Source of the DNA: Candidatus Dojkabacteria bacterium
GTDB taxonomy: Bacteria; Patescibacteria; Dojkabacteria; SC72
Direction: 5' to 3'
NCBI GenBank assembly: GCA_023229785.1
Contig: JALNYV010000001.1
Coordinates: forward strand, 727,845 to 791,844
DNA length: 64,000 nt
The notes beneath the pieces are model-generated. The model was not told the origin of the DNA and ran no database searches. It worked only from the letters and a program-made list of their open reading frames with translations. Positions 8,385 to 15,536 of the stretch are shown one piece after another. The translations under genes and the position numbers were made by a program. Position 1 is the first letter of the stretch, and every line of letters begins with the position of its first letter.

Positions 8385-9003
8385 ATTGGCTTAGCATTTG
8401 GCTAAATCTTGGATTGGCCCCGCTTGGGTGCTGTATCGGGAGTATTTGTATTTCTTTGAATTTGTCCAATTTCTTTGTTTTTAGTATATCCAAAACTTTA
8501 GATGATAGATTTTGGATTTTCTTTTGTTTTAAGAAATATTCACAGAATGTCTTATATGATGTTGAACCCATTAGAATAATTAATCGGGGATTTAATAATG
8601 ATATCTCCTTTTCCAAAATCCTTGTCTTAAGTGATTCAGTGATTTCTTTTTTTGTTGGTTTTCTAATAATTCTCTTCCCATTCTTTTCAATATAGCCTGG
8701 AAAGCTGTTTACTATCTCTGTATGGTATACGGTATTAGATCTTTGTGGATACACAGTGTATCCAAGAGGATTTAAAAACTTTTCAAGATTTTTTCCAGTA
8801 TTTCCAATTGTTCCATCTTTGTGAAAATAGTTAATGCCTGAAACTCTTGCACTATTTGGAGCTAAGGCCTCCCCTATTATCATTACCTTAGAATGAATAT
8901 TTGTATATCCAATATTTCTTTTTACTTTTAACAAATCTTTGCTACAAACATTTGTTTTATATATCTCATCAAAAAGATTTATGAATTTCTGTTTTTTAGT
9001 CAT
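8356..9003 (-). CDS. Uracil-DNA glycosylase superfamily protein
   Basis: 215 aa from the ATG at 9003. A longer reading to 9057 would run into tRNA-Val and is rejected. UDG-superfamily features are MIIGEALAPNSARVSG near the N-terminus (motif-1-like GExPG position), then GNTGKNLEKFL, the strand LIILMGSTSYKTF, and the C-terminal IQHPSGANPR (motif 3 HPS). It probably removes uracil or another damaged base. The family subgroup is not clear because motif 1 is divergent. It is 20 nt downstream of tRNA-Val and may be transcribed with it. Confidence 0.75.
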   Translation of the reverse strand: MTKKQKFINLFDEIYKTNVCSKDLLKVKRNIGYTNIHSKVMIIGEALAPNSARVSGINYFHKDGTIGNTGKNLEKFLNPLGYTVYPQRSNTVYHTEIVNSFPGYIEKNGKRIIRKPTKKEITESLKTRILEKEISLLNPRLIILMGSTSYKTFCEYFLKQKKIQNLSSKVLDILKTKKLDKFKEIQILPIQHPSGANPRFSQMLSQFKVTDLGWV

Positions 9004-9023
9004 GATGTTTTCAAAGAAGAATT

Positions 9024-9097
9024 TGGGCGATATAGGAATTGAACCTACGACCCCCACAGTGTCATTGTGGTGCTCTAACCAGCTGAGCTAACCGCCC
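9024..9097 (-). tRNA. tRNA-Val (anticodon GAC)
   Basis: A full cloverleaf on the minus strand. The acceptor stem GGGCGGT pairs with ATCGCCC, the D-arm contains AGCTCAGCTGGTTAGAGC, and the T-arm contains GGTTCAATTCC. The anticodon stem CCACA/TGTGG encloses loop ATGACAC, giving anticodon GAC. Discriminator A at 9024. The CCA end is not encoded (AAT follows). Confidence 0.96.
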
Positions 9098-9108
9098 GTT
9101 ACGTTGTA

Positions 9109-9137
9109 ATTATACTAGTAATTATTTTTATCAACAA
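9109..9137 (-). promoter_or_regulatory. Promoter of tRNA-Val
   Basis: TTGTTG (9137-9132), 17-nt spacer, TATAAT (9114-9109) on the minus strand, ending 11 nt before the tRNA 5' end. It lies in the short gap after the stop of the 9144-9659 gene. Confidence 0.7.
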
Positions 9138-9143
9138 ATATAA

Positions 9144-9659
9144 TTATTCTCTAATTTTTCTTTTTTCAGCTATTAGGTATTGTTTCCAAATCTCTTCTCG
9201 CATTGCTGTTTTGCAGTCTTGCGCGGGTGCATACATGAAATCCCTTGTATAAGGGAGAATAATTATTGATAGAATTGCTTCAGCCATAATATCTGGTGCT
9301 AATTGCTCCTCTTTTAAAATACCGATGGCTTCTGAAATCATACTTGGAAAATGGTTTATATGAGTATGGTATACAATGTTCCTCAAATAATTCGGTACTA
9401 CGTCCTCTAGTTTCTGTTCATCAAATTCTGGAGAATTCCTAAGCACTATTTCTTTAACCAGGTCGATAACATTGAAATCCCTAAAATTTTTGTTCTCCTC
9501 TTCTTGGTCTATTTGTAATAGTGTTAATTCATATGGGTAAACAAATAGGTTTGTAAAACTTCTTGGATTTTCCGCAATTTCATAAAAGATTTCAGAAATA
9601 AATAAATCTGTAGCATCGTCCCTTTCATTTGGGGTAATATTGAGATTCTCGCCATTCAT
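9144..9659 (-). CDS. Hypothetical acidic protein
   Basis: 171 aa, acidic (many Glu/Asp), predicted mostly helical, no membrane segment and no recognised domain. It follows clpP on the same strand (41-nt gap) and precedes tRNA-Val. A similar-sized acidic helical protein (11386-11862) sits at the other end of the clpP-trigger factor pair, but I see no clear sequence similarity between them. Confidence 0.7.
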   Translation of the reverse strand: MNGENLNITPNERDDATDLFISEIFYEIAENPRSFTNLFVYPYELTLLQIDQEEENKNFRDFNVIDLVKEIVLRNSPEFDEQKLEDVVPNYLRNIVYHTHINHFPSMISEAIGILKEEQLAPDIMAEAILSIIILPYTRDFMYAPAQDCKTAMREEIWKQYLIAEKRKIRE

Positions 9660-9700
9660 AAAATAATTATTAATAATTTATATAGTATGGATGGCAGTAA

Positions 9701-10279
9701 TTACTTTATTATTTTATCTATTAATCCGTATTCTAGTGCTTCTTTTGCAGTAAAGTATTTGTCTCTATCTGCGTCTTTTTCAATCTCTTTTATTGCTTTC
9801 CCAGTAAATTTAGAAAGTAATCCAAAAAGGAGCTCTCTTTGTTTTAGTATCTCTGTTGCTTCTATCTTTATATCGCTTGCCTGTCCAGTTACTCCACCAA
9901 GAGGTTGGTGAATATGAATCTTACTATTTGGAAGAGATAATCTTTTTCCTTTTTTTCCTCCTGCCAAAAGCAGACTTCCCATTGATGCTGCAAGCCCTAC
10001 TGCTATTGTGCTCACATCTGGTTTTATATAGTTCATTGTATCTAGAATTGCTAATCCATCGGAGATAACTCCTCCTGGAGTATTAATGAACATTTGGATA
10101 TCGGCCTTTGGATCTTCCTTTTCTAAAAAAAGAAGTTGTGCAATTATTGTGTTTGCCATATGACTTTCTACCTCATCAGTAACAAAGATAATTCTATCTT
10201 TAAGTAGCCTTGAGTATATATCGTAGGCTCTCTCCCCATCTCTTTCTTTTTCAATTACTGTTGGTATTAGTACTGACAT
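9701..10279 (-). CDS. clpP: ATP-dependent Clp protease proteolytic subunit
   Basis: A 192-aa serine protease forming the 14-mer chamber of Clp. The catalytic triad is visible: Ser in GLAASMGS, His in [10 protein letters not shown] and Asp in [17 protein letters not shown]. The start is the ATG at 10279 ([11 protein letters not shown]). The in-frame TTG at 10285 contributes its first T to a TATAAT (10290-10285) and is more likely promoter. It lies directly after trigger factor, the common tig-clpP order, but no clpX is adjacent. Confidence 0.96.
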   Translation of the reverse strand: MSVLIPTVIEKERDGERAYDIYSRLLKDRIIFVTDEVESHMANTIIAQLLFLEKEDPKADIQMFINTPGGVISDGLAILDTMNYIKPDVSTIAVGLAASMGSLLLAGGKKGKRLSLPNSKIHIHQPLGGVTGQASDIKIEATEILKQRELLFGLLSKFTGKAIKEIEKDADRDKYFTAKEALEYGLIDKIIK

Positions 10280-10284
10280 GCTCA

Positions 10285-10290
10285 ATTATA
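10285..10290 (-). promoter_or_regulatory. -10 box of clpP, leaderless type
   Basis: TATAAT on the minus strand, 5 nt before the clpP ATG, in the 18-nt tig-clpP gap. It suggests clpP can be transcribed on its own. Confidence 0.45.
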
Positions 10291-10297
10291 TATTAAA

Positions 10298-11326
10298 TTA
10301 CTTCTTTTTTGGAGATAACTCTGACATAAACTGTTCAAAAGCCTTCTGCTTTACCACGACCCTTCTAATATATTCAACCCACTGAGGATTCTCATAAACA
10401 GAAGCATCTCCTTTAGGATTGCTCTTTTTAATTTTCTCAATCTCTTCATTTAGTTGTTCATTGGTAATAGTTATTTTTCTCTCTTTAGCAAAAAGTTTTA
10501 GAAAAACATCTGTCTCTAGTGCCTTTTGTGCATCTCTGTGCCACATCTCTCTCATATGCTCAATTGTCTCATTTGCAGCTTTAACATACTGCTCGATGGT
10601 CATTTTCATCCCTTCAAGATTATGCATAAAAGAGTGTTCTCGCTCGTGTGCTTCTTCATGAATAGCAGCATCAGGAACTGTTATCTTACATAGTTCTATT
10701 GCCTTATTCATAGCATACTCATTTGTTTGTTGCTCTACAATTCTATTTTTTTCAAGTTGTAATATTTCTTTAATCTTTATCTTTAGAGTTTCTATGTCTT
10801 TTACTTCAGGAATTTGTAGAAACTTAGCAGCTTCAATGGCCCATTTGGCTGTTTTCTTTTTCTCTTTTAATTTCTCATTACTTTCTAATTTTGTAACTAT
10901 CTCTTCAATTTCTTTTTCTGTTACCTTCTCATCTTTTTTCTCAAGCTTAATCTTTTTTAAGTCTCCTAATTTAAATTCAGGCATTACTGTTAATACAATT
11001 GTAAACTCGATATCTTTTTCTAATTCTAATTTAGGCATTTCCTTAAATATTGGGGTTGCAACAATTTCAAGTTTTTCCTCGCTTACTGCCTTTTGTACAT
11101 ACATAGGAGCTAATCTGTTGAAAGCCTCAAACATTATTTCAGGTTTAAGTTTGTTTTCAATTAATTCTTTGGGTGTTTTTCCTTTTCTAAACCCTTTAAT
11201 ATTATTCTTTTTAGATTCAGCTTCTAACATATTCTCATATGATTTTTTGAAAAGATCTTTTGGGATTGTAATAGTTGCCTCAAGGGAACTGTTATCAATT
11301 TTTTTGATTGTGTATGTTTTATCCAT
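10298..11326 (-). CDS. tig: Trigger factor lacking the PPIase domain
   Basis: A ribosome-associated chaperone for nascent chains. The 342 aa are about 90 shorter than the usual ~430. The ribosome-docking loop is present (KGFRKGKTPKELIENK, about residues 44-59), as is the helical C-terminal arm domain (ITVPDAAIHEEAHEREHSF onward). The FKBP-like PPIase domain expected near residues 150-245 is missing. The N-domain linker runs through a charged Lys/Glu stretch (about 125-165) straight into the C domain. It heads the tig-clpP pair. Confidence 0.9.
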   Translation of the reverse strand: MDKTYTIKKIDNSSLEATITIPKDLFKKSYENMLEAESKKNNIKGFRKGKTPKELIENKLKPEIMFEAFNRLAPMYVQKAVSEEKLEIVATPIFKEMPKLELEKDIEFTIVLTVMPEFKLGDLKKIKLEKKDEKVTEKEIEEIVTKLESNEKLKEKKKTAKWAIEAAKFLQIPEVKDIETLKIKIKEILQLEKNRIVEQQTNEYAMNKAIELCKITVPDAAIHEEAHEREHSFMHNLEGMKMTIEQYVKAANETIEHMREMWHRDAQKALETDVFLKLFAKERKITITNEQLNEEIEKIKKSNPKGDASVYENPQWVEYIRRVVVKQKAFEQFMSELSPKKK

Positions 11327-11385
11327 ATGAATATTATTAATTTATGTGTAGTAGTTTAATATTTTTTATATCTTTAAGCAATATT

Positions 11386-11862
11386 TTAATCCTCGCCTCT
11401 CATAAGGGCTTGCCTATATTCTATTTCGTTTTCTATTGCACTTGATAGTTCTTTCTCTTTATCAGAATTTAATATCTCAGGTAATTGGTTAGTTTCTAAC
11501 GAATAAATAAATTGTGTTAATTCAGGACTTAATTCAGATTTATTTAAATTTTGTATTATAACTTCTTTCTCCCTCATTACCGCATTAAAAAACATTTCCT
11601 CTATCTGTTGTTCCTTTCGTTCACGAATATAATTCAATAACTGATATACGAAAACGATATCGTATATTCTAGAAGATCTATCTTCATTCATTTCTGATAT
11701 CTCATCAATATCAGTAAAAAATTCTGTAAAACCCTCAACTTCTCCTTTGAAACTTAATTTGCTATCTCTAGGAGATAGTATATCCCAAAACATCATTGCA
11801 TCAGATCTTGGCATGTCTGTTTCCCGTCCGTATTTATCAATATATGAAAGAGGGTTAATCAT
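11386..11862 (-). CDS. Hypothetical acidic protein
   Basis: 158 aa, Glu-rich, predicted helical, no signal or membrane segment, no recognised family. It lies between the sortase gene (16-nt gap upstream) and trigger factor (59-nt gap downstream), all on the minus strand. The start ATG at 11862 is preceded directly by TACAAT. Confidence 0.65.
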   Translation of the reverse strand: MINPLSYIDKYGRETDMPRSDAMMFWDILSPRDSKLSFKGEVEGFTEFFTDIDEISEMNEDRSSRIYDIVFVYQLLNYIRERKEQQIEEMFFNAVMREKEVIIQNLNKSELSPELTQFIYSLETNQLPEILNSDKEKELSSAIENEIEYRQALMRGED

Positions 11863-11878
11863 ATTGTATTAAATAAAT

Positions 11879-12583
11879 TTAAGTATTTCCGTATATCTTA
11901 TCTAATTTTGCTATTACCACTAATCGTTTCTCACTTGTCCAAAGAGGTGTACAGGTAACTAGAGTTAGTCTGTAGTCTCCTGTTTGAAGCAGAATGTTTC
12001 TATCATTGCTTTCAACGATTTTCTTTTCCGTTACAGTGTATTTATATACACCATTTTTTTGGTTTAGTATTACCTTATCCCCTACTTTTACCTTATCTAA
12101 ATTAAAAAACGTGTCTGTTAATGGTGGCATATGTAGAAATCTGTGTGAGATTATCACAGTGTTTCCTTTAACTCCTGGTTGCCCACTAAGTGGGAAATGC
12201 CAAAAGCCTCTGTTTAAGGCTGTTGAATTCTCTCCATCAACAACACTTCCAAGTATGTTTACACTCTGGATATATAGAGTTGTATTCTGTTTCTCCATAT
12301 TAAATTGTATCTTGCCCTCATTTTTGTATCTTGCAAGCTCATCTGGAGAGATATGCTCAAGAGAGCTTGGTAGTGCAATCTGTTGGTCAACACTCTCTTG
12401 GTTTGGAGGAGAAATCTTTGTAAAAAGTGAAAGTGAGCTATCAAAAGCAATATCACTTGTATTAAATTGGTTTGCATATATTTTTAAATCTGGATATTTA
12501 GGAAAAACAAGGAAAAACAAAATTGAAGCTATAACCAATAGAATGAGGGCAACGGATGTTATTTTTGCTAATATTTTGATCAT
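11879..12583 (-). CDS. Sortase family transpeptidase
   Basis: 234 aa. An N-terminal membrane helix (about residues 9-27) is followed by a sortase beta-barrel. Catalytic residues are His147 in NTVIISHRF, Cys211 in LTLVTC and Arg220 in WTSEKRLVV, the TLxTC...R pattern of sortases. The segment GFWHFPLSGQPG resembles class D/E housekeeping types. It would cleave a sorting signal on secreted proteins and attach them to an acceptor. A protein with a sorting-signal-like C-terminus is encoded divergently at 12694. Confidence 0.92.
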   Translation of the reverse strand: MIKILAKITSVALILLVIASILFFLVFPKYPDLKIYANQFNTSDIAFDSSLSLFTKISPPNQESVDQQIALPSSLEHISPDELARYKNEGKIQFNMEKQNTTLYIQSVNILGSVVDGENSTALNRGFWHFPLSGQPGVKGNTVIISHRFLHMPPLTDTFFNLDKVKVGDKVILNQKNGVYKYTVTEKKIVESNDRNILLQTGDYRLTLVTCTPLWTSEKRLVVIAKLDKIYGNT

Positions 12584-12693
12584 AAGTATTTAATATTCCT
12601 TTAGTGGCGATATTTTATCAAAAACACTCAAATATTGCACTAATTAGCAATTTGTAATAAACTTATGATAATAAGATATTATATAGGACGCAT

Positions 12694-13590
12694 ATGTCTA
12701 GAGGTAAAACAAAATCTAAAACTCCCATGACTAAGAAATTAGAGGTTAAGTCCTCAAAAGAAGAAGGAATGTTTTCAATGGTAATGGGAACAGTAATTGT
12801 TGCCCTTGGAATATTGCTTTTTGTTTCAGGAGTTGTAATGCTTGTTTTGTACAACCTCCCTCCAAGAGAAGATGCAGCCCTTGTTACCCCTATTGTTACC
12901 CAACTTCCAAAAGAGAGTAATTTAAAAGAGATTGTTGTTAAAGGAACCTCCGAGTATTCCAAAGTAATGATTTGGGTAAATGATTCAGTAGTAAATAAGA
13001 ATGTTGAAGTAAAGGATGGAAGTTTTGAGTATGCAATTCCTCAGACAGCTGAGGGTGGATATAAGGTTGAAGTTGCTGCGATAAATGGATTTCCACTCCG
13101 ACACAGAAGCTTGAAGTCAAGTACACAAGTTATTACATTAGATTGGACAGCACCAAAATCAGATATCTTATTTTCATATACTAAGAATACAGATTTAAAG
13201 AAGATCTCTGTATCAGGAGTTGCTGAGCCAGATGTAACCGTGGTTTTGCAAAAGAATGGGAAAGAGTATTTTGCACAATCAGATTCAAATGGAAAGTTTA
13301 AAGTTAAAAATGTCCCATTGGTAGAAGGTAAGAATAATTTCACAGTTGTTCTAAGAGACGCTGCTGGGAACACAACAAGAGCCGATCAGAAAGTTTCAGT
13401 TATTTATGCAAGTGGAAATATTGATGGAGATGGTGTTTCAACACTACCTAATTCTGCAGGAAGTTTGGAAGATGCAGCAGTCTTTTTAATGCAAAACAAA
13501 TTAATGAGTATATTTGGACTAATGGCATTAGCAGGTCTAGTTGGAAGTAGTGCTTTTGTTATTAGAAAGGTGAGACACGAAGAGTTTTAA
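12694..13590 (+). CDS. Membrane/surface protein with Ig-like repeats, candidate sortase substrate
   Basis: 298 aa. A basic N-terminus and a membrane helix (about 29-53) are followed by two bacterial Ig-like/carboxypeptidase-regulatory-like beta domains; the second contains SGVAEPDVTVVLQKNG. The C-terminus is LPNSAG (about residues 250-255), a ~15-residue linker, a hydrophobic stretch (about 270-287) and the basic tail RKVRHEEF. This resembles an LPxTG-type signal, but the motif-to-helix spacing is longer than usual. The 110-nt divergent region is shared with the sortase. The 3' end overlaps the next gene by 54 nt. Confidence 0.75.
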   Translation: MSRGKTKSKTPMTKKLEVKSSKEEGMFSMVMGTVIVALGILLFVSGVVMLVLYNLPPREDAALVTPIVTQLPKESNLKEIVVKGTSEYSKVMIWVNDSVVNKNVEVKDGSFEYAIPQTAEGGYKVEVAAINGFPLRHRSLKSSTQVITLDWTAPKSDILFSYTKNTDLKKISVSGVAEPDVTVVLQKNGKEYFAQSDSNGKFKVKNVPLVEGKNNFTVVLRDAAGNTTRADQKVSVIYASGNIDGDGVSTLPNSAGSLEDAAVFLMQNKLMSIFGLMALAGLVGSSAFVIRKVRHEEF

Positions 13591-14265
13591 ATTGTCTTGA
13601 AACTCCCCTTCGTAAACGCCGAAATGGCACTTGTTAGTCAGTGATTCTTTAGATATCTCGCTTTCTTCATAGTTTAAAAGTGCTCTTGGGCTTTTATTAC
13701 TCTTCATTAGAAGATTAAACTTTTCCCCTATCATTCCTGTAACAAGTGCTTTTGAATTCACAAATGAATTAATATCAACAAGTGAGAAGTATCCATATGT
13801 TTTTGTTTCTTTAAATTCTGGGTGGGTGTGGATATTGAATAGGTATGATACAGAAATTTGTTTTGGTACGTTCTTGTAATATACCTCATTGCTTGAGTAT
13901 AAAGAGCTATCTACATATATCTCTCTTGTTAAGCATCCTTCTTTTTTTCCATGAATATATCTTACAGATACTGTATTATTCGAGCTAACTGATTTTGTTG
14001 TTCCCTTTACATTTTCAGTTAAAATGAGCTCGTTATCTGCCATAAACACACTGAAAGCTCTTTCGTGATTGTCATTTTTAGTTTCAACCCTTATTTGATT
14101 TACTCTTTTCCAAAATGAAGGTTCGAAAGATATCTCATGGGGTAGCTCACTTTCGTACGGAATATGTCCACTCTTTTGCCAAGTAGATAGATTGCTATAT
14201 AGTCTAAAAAATGAGTATTTTTCTTGTGTATCATCTAAAAAGAATTTTAGAATCTGTTTTAACAT
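13537..14265 (-). CDS. JAMM/JAB-like metalloprotein
   Basis: 242 aa, no membrane segment. A motif FNIHTHPE (His146, His148) is followed by FSLVD (Ser161, Asp164). That is the HxHP...SxxD pattern of JAB1/MPN metalloproteases, with a longer spacing than the canonical ten residues. An upstream Glu (in LILTENV or HERAF) could complete the site. Function unknown; possible peptidase or deubiquitinase-fold enzyme. It converges on the surface-protein gene with a 54-nt overlap. Confidence 0.6.
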   Translation of the reverse strand: MLKQILKFFLDDTQEKYSFFRLYSNLSTWQKSGHIPYESELPHEISFEPSFWKRVNQIRVETKNDNHERAFSVFMADNELILTENVKGTTKSVSSNNTVSVRYIHGKKEGCLTREIYVDSSLYSSNEVYYKNVPKQISVSYLFNIHTHPEFKETKTYGYFSLVDINSFVNSKALVTGMIGEKFNLLMKSNKSPRALLNYEESEISKESLTNKCHFGVYEGEFQDNLKLFVSHLSNNKSTTSN

Positions 14266-14328
14266 AAATAAATGGTATCATATATAATAATGTTTGACTA
14301 AATTAACAATAAATTAGACAATACAATT

Positions 14329-15510
14329 ATGGCAAAAGAATATAAAGTATATGAGAACAAAAGAGGGATGGATTTGCTCATGCAAGAAGAAAATAAATCC
14401 TCAAGGGCGAGTTCTTCAGCATCGTCAACTGCTATCCCTAGAAAAAGTATAAAGGTAGATATCTCTCTTAGGACAATTTTAATGATTCTAGCAGTTATTG
14501 CTGCCATATATTTTGCTCCAAAACTTCTTACAATTGTTGTACTACTCTTTTTCGCCTTCATTATCTCGAGTGCAGTTCTGCCTCTTGTTAGAAAGTTAGT
14601 TAATAAGGGAATGTCTAAGAACCTTTCCATCTTTTTGGTATATTTCGTTGGTATTCTCTTTTTTATTGGTATATTAACCCTAATTATCGCCCCTGTTATC
14701 AAAGAATCCCAAGGATTGATAAGTAATTTACAGACAACTGTGGATAACTTTGTTAAGGGGTTAAACTCTCTAACTATCTTTGGAAGGACAATTGAAGTTG
14801 AAAGTCTTAAAGGATATTTAAATGATATTGTAACGTGGATTACAAAATCTTCTGTAGCAACTTCTGGAACGGATGGGATAAAGTCAGCTGTTGGAGCTTT
14901 GACTTCTGTTGCTGGAGGAGTGATTTCTGTCGTTACCATACTCCTAATTTCTGTATATATTGTTGTTGACCATGACAACTTTGTTGATATAGTACTACTA
15001 CGAATAATTGATGAGGGAAAGAGAAAGAGAGTTAAACAACTTTTCTTTGATGTTGAAGAGAAACTAGGAAATTGGCTGATAGGGCAATTCACCCTCTCCT
15101 TTATCATTGGCTTTTTGTGTTGGTTAATTCTAATAATTGCCAAGGTACCATTTGCACTCCCGCTGGCAGTTTTGGCTGCACTACTTGAAAGCATTCCTAG
15201 CTTTGGACCAGTTGTCGCATCAATACCTGCAATATTGACAGCGTTAATTGCTAGAGGACCTTGGGTTGGGCTTGGTGTACTAGTTGGTTATGCAGTAATT
15301 TCTCAACTTGAAAACATCTTCATTGTTCCAAGACTTATGTCTAATGCCGTTGGAATTAAAAAGATTGTTGTGGTGATTGCTGTTGTAACAGGGTTTACCC
15401 TTGGAGGACCGATTGGTGCCCTACTCTCAGTTCCTGTTGCAGTACTGCTTGAAATCTTCTATCAGTTCTATGTTGACTTGCAAAAAATAGATGCTAAAGG
15501 TAATGTTTAA
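14329..15510 (+). CDS. AI-2E family transporter (PerM/UPF0118-like)
   Basis: 393 aa. A polar N-terminus of ~45 residues is followed by paired helices (about 50-95), a re-entrant central soluble loop, a further helix pair and a C-terminal block of helices. The family hallmark is the segment around PSFGPVVASIPAILTAL and, after it, ENIFIVPRLMSNAVGI. Members have been linked to AI-2 export, Na+/H+ antiport and other roles, so the substrate is undetermined. It is followed after 26 nt by the PEP-synthase-like gene. TACAAT at 14322-14327 nearly touches the ATG. Confidence 0.88.
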   Translation: MAKEYKVYENKRGMDLLMQEENKSSRASSSASSTAIPRKSIKVDISLRTILMILAVIAAIYFAPKLLTIVVLLFFAFIISSAVLPLVRKLVNKGMSKNLSIFLVYFVGILFFIGILTLIIAPVIKESQGLISNLQTTVDNFVKGLNSLTIFGRTIEVESLKGYLNDIVTWITKSSVATSGTDGIKSAVGALTSVAGGVISVVTILLISVYIVVDHDNFVDIVLLRIIDEGKRKRVKQLFFDVEEKLGNWLIGQFTLSFIIGFLCWLILIIAKVPFALPLAVLAALLESIPSFGPVVASIPAILTALIARGPWVGLGVLVGYAVISQLENIFIVPRLMSNAVGIKKIVVVIAVVTGFTLGGPIGALLSVPVAVLLEIFYQFYVDLQKIDAKGNV

Positions 15511-15536
15511 TATAGTTTTTAAGAAATAACTGCTGT

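Noticed and set aside
9004..9057. Longer start for the UDG-like protein
   Set aside because: It would read into tRNA-Val (9024-9097). The ATG at 9003 is used instead.
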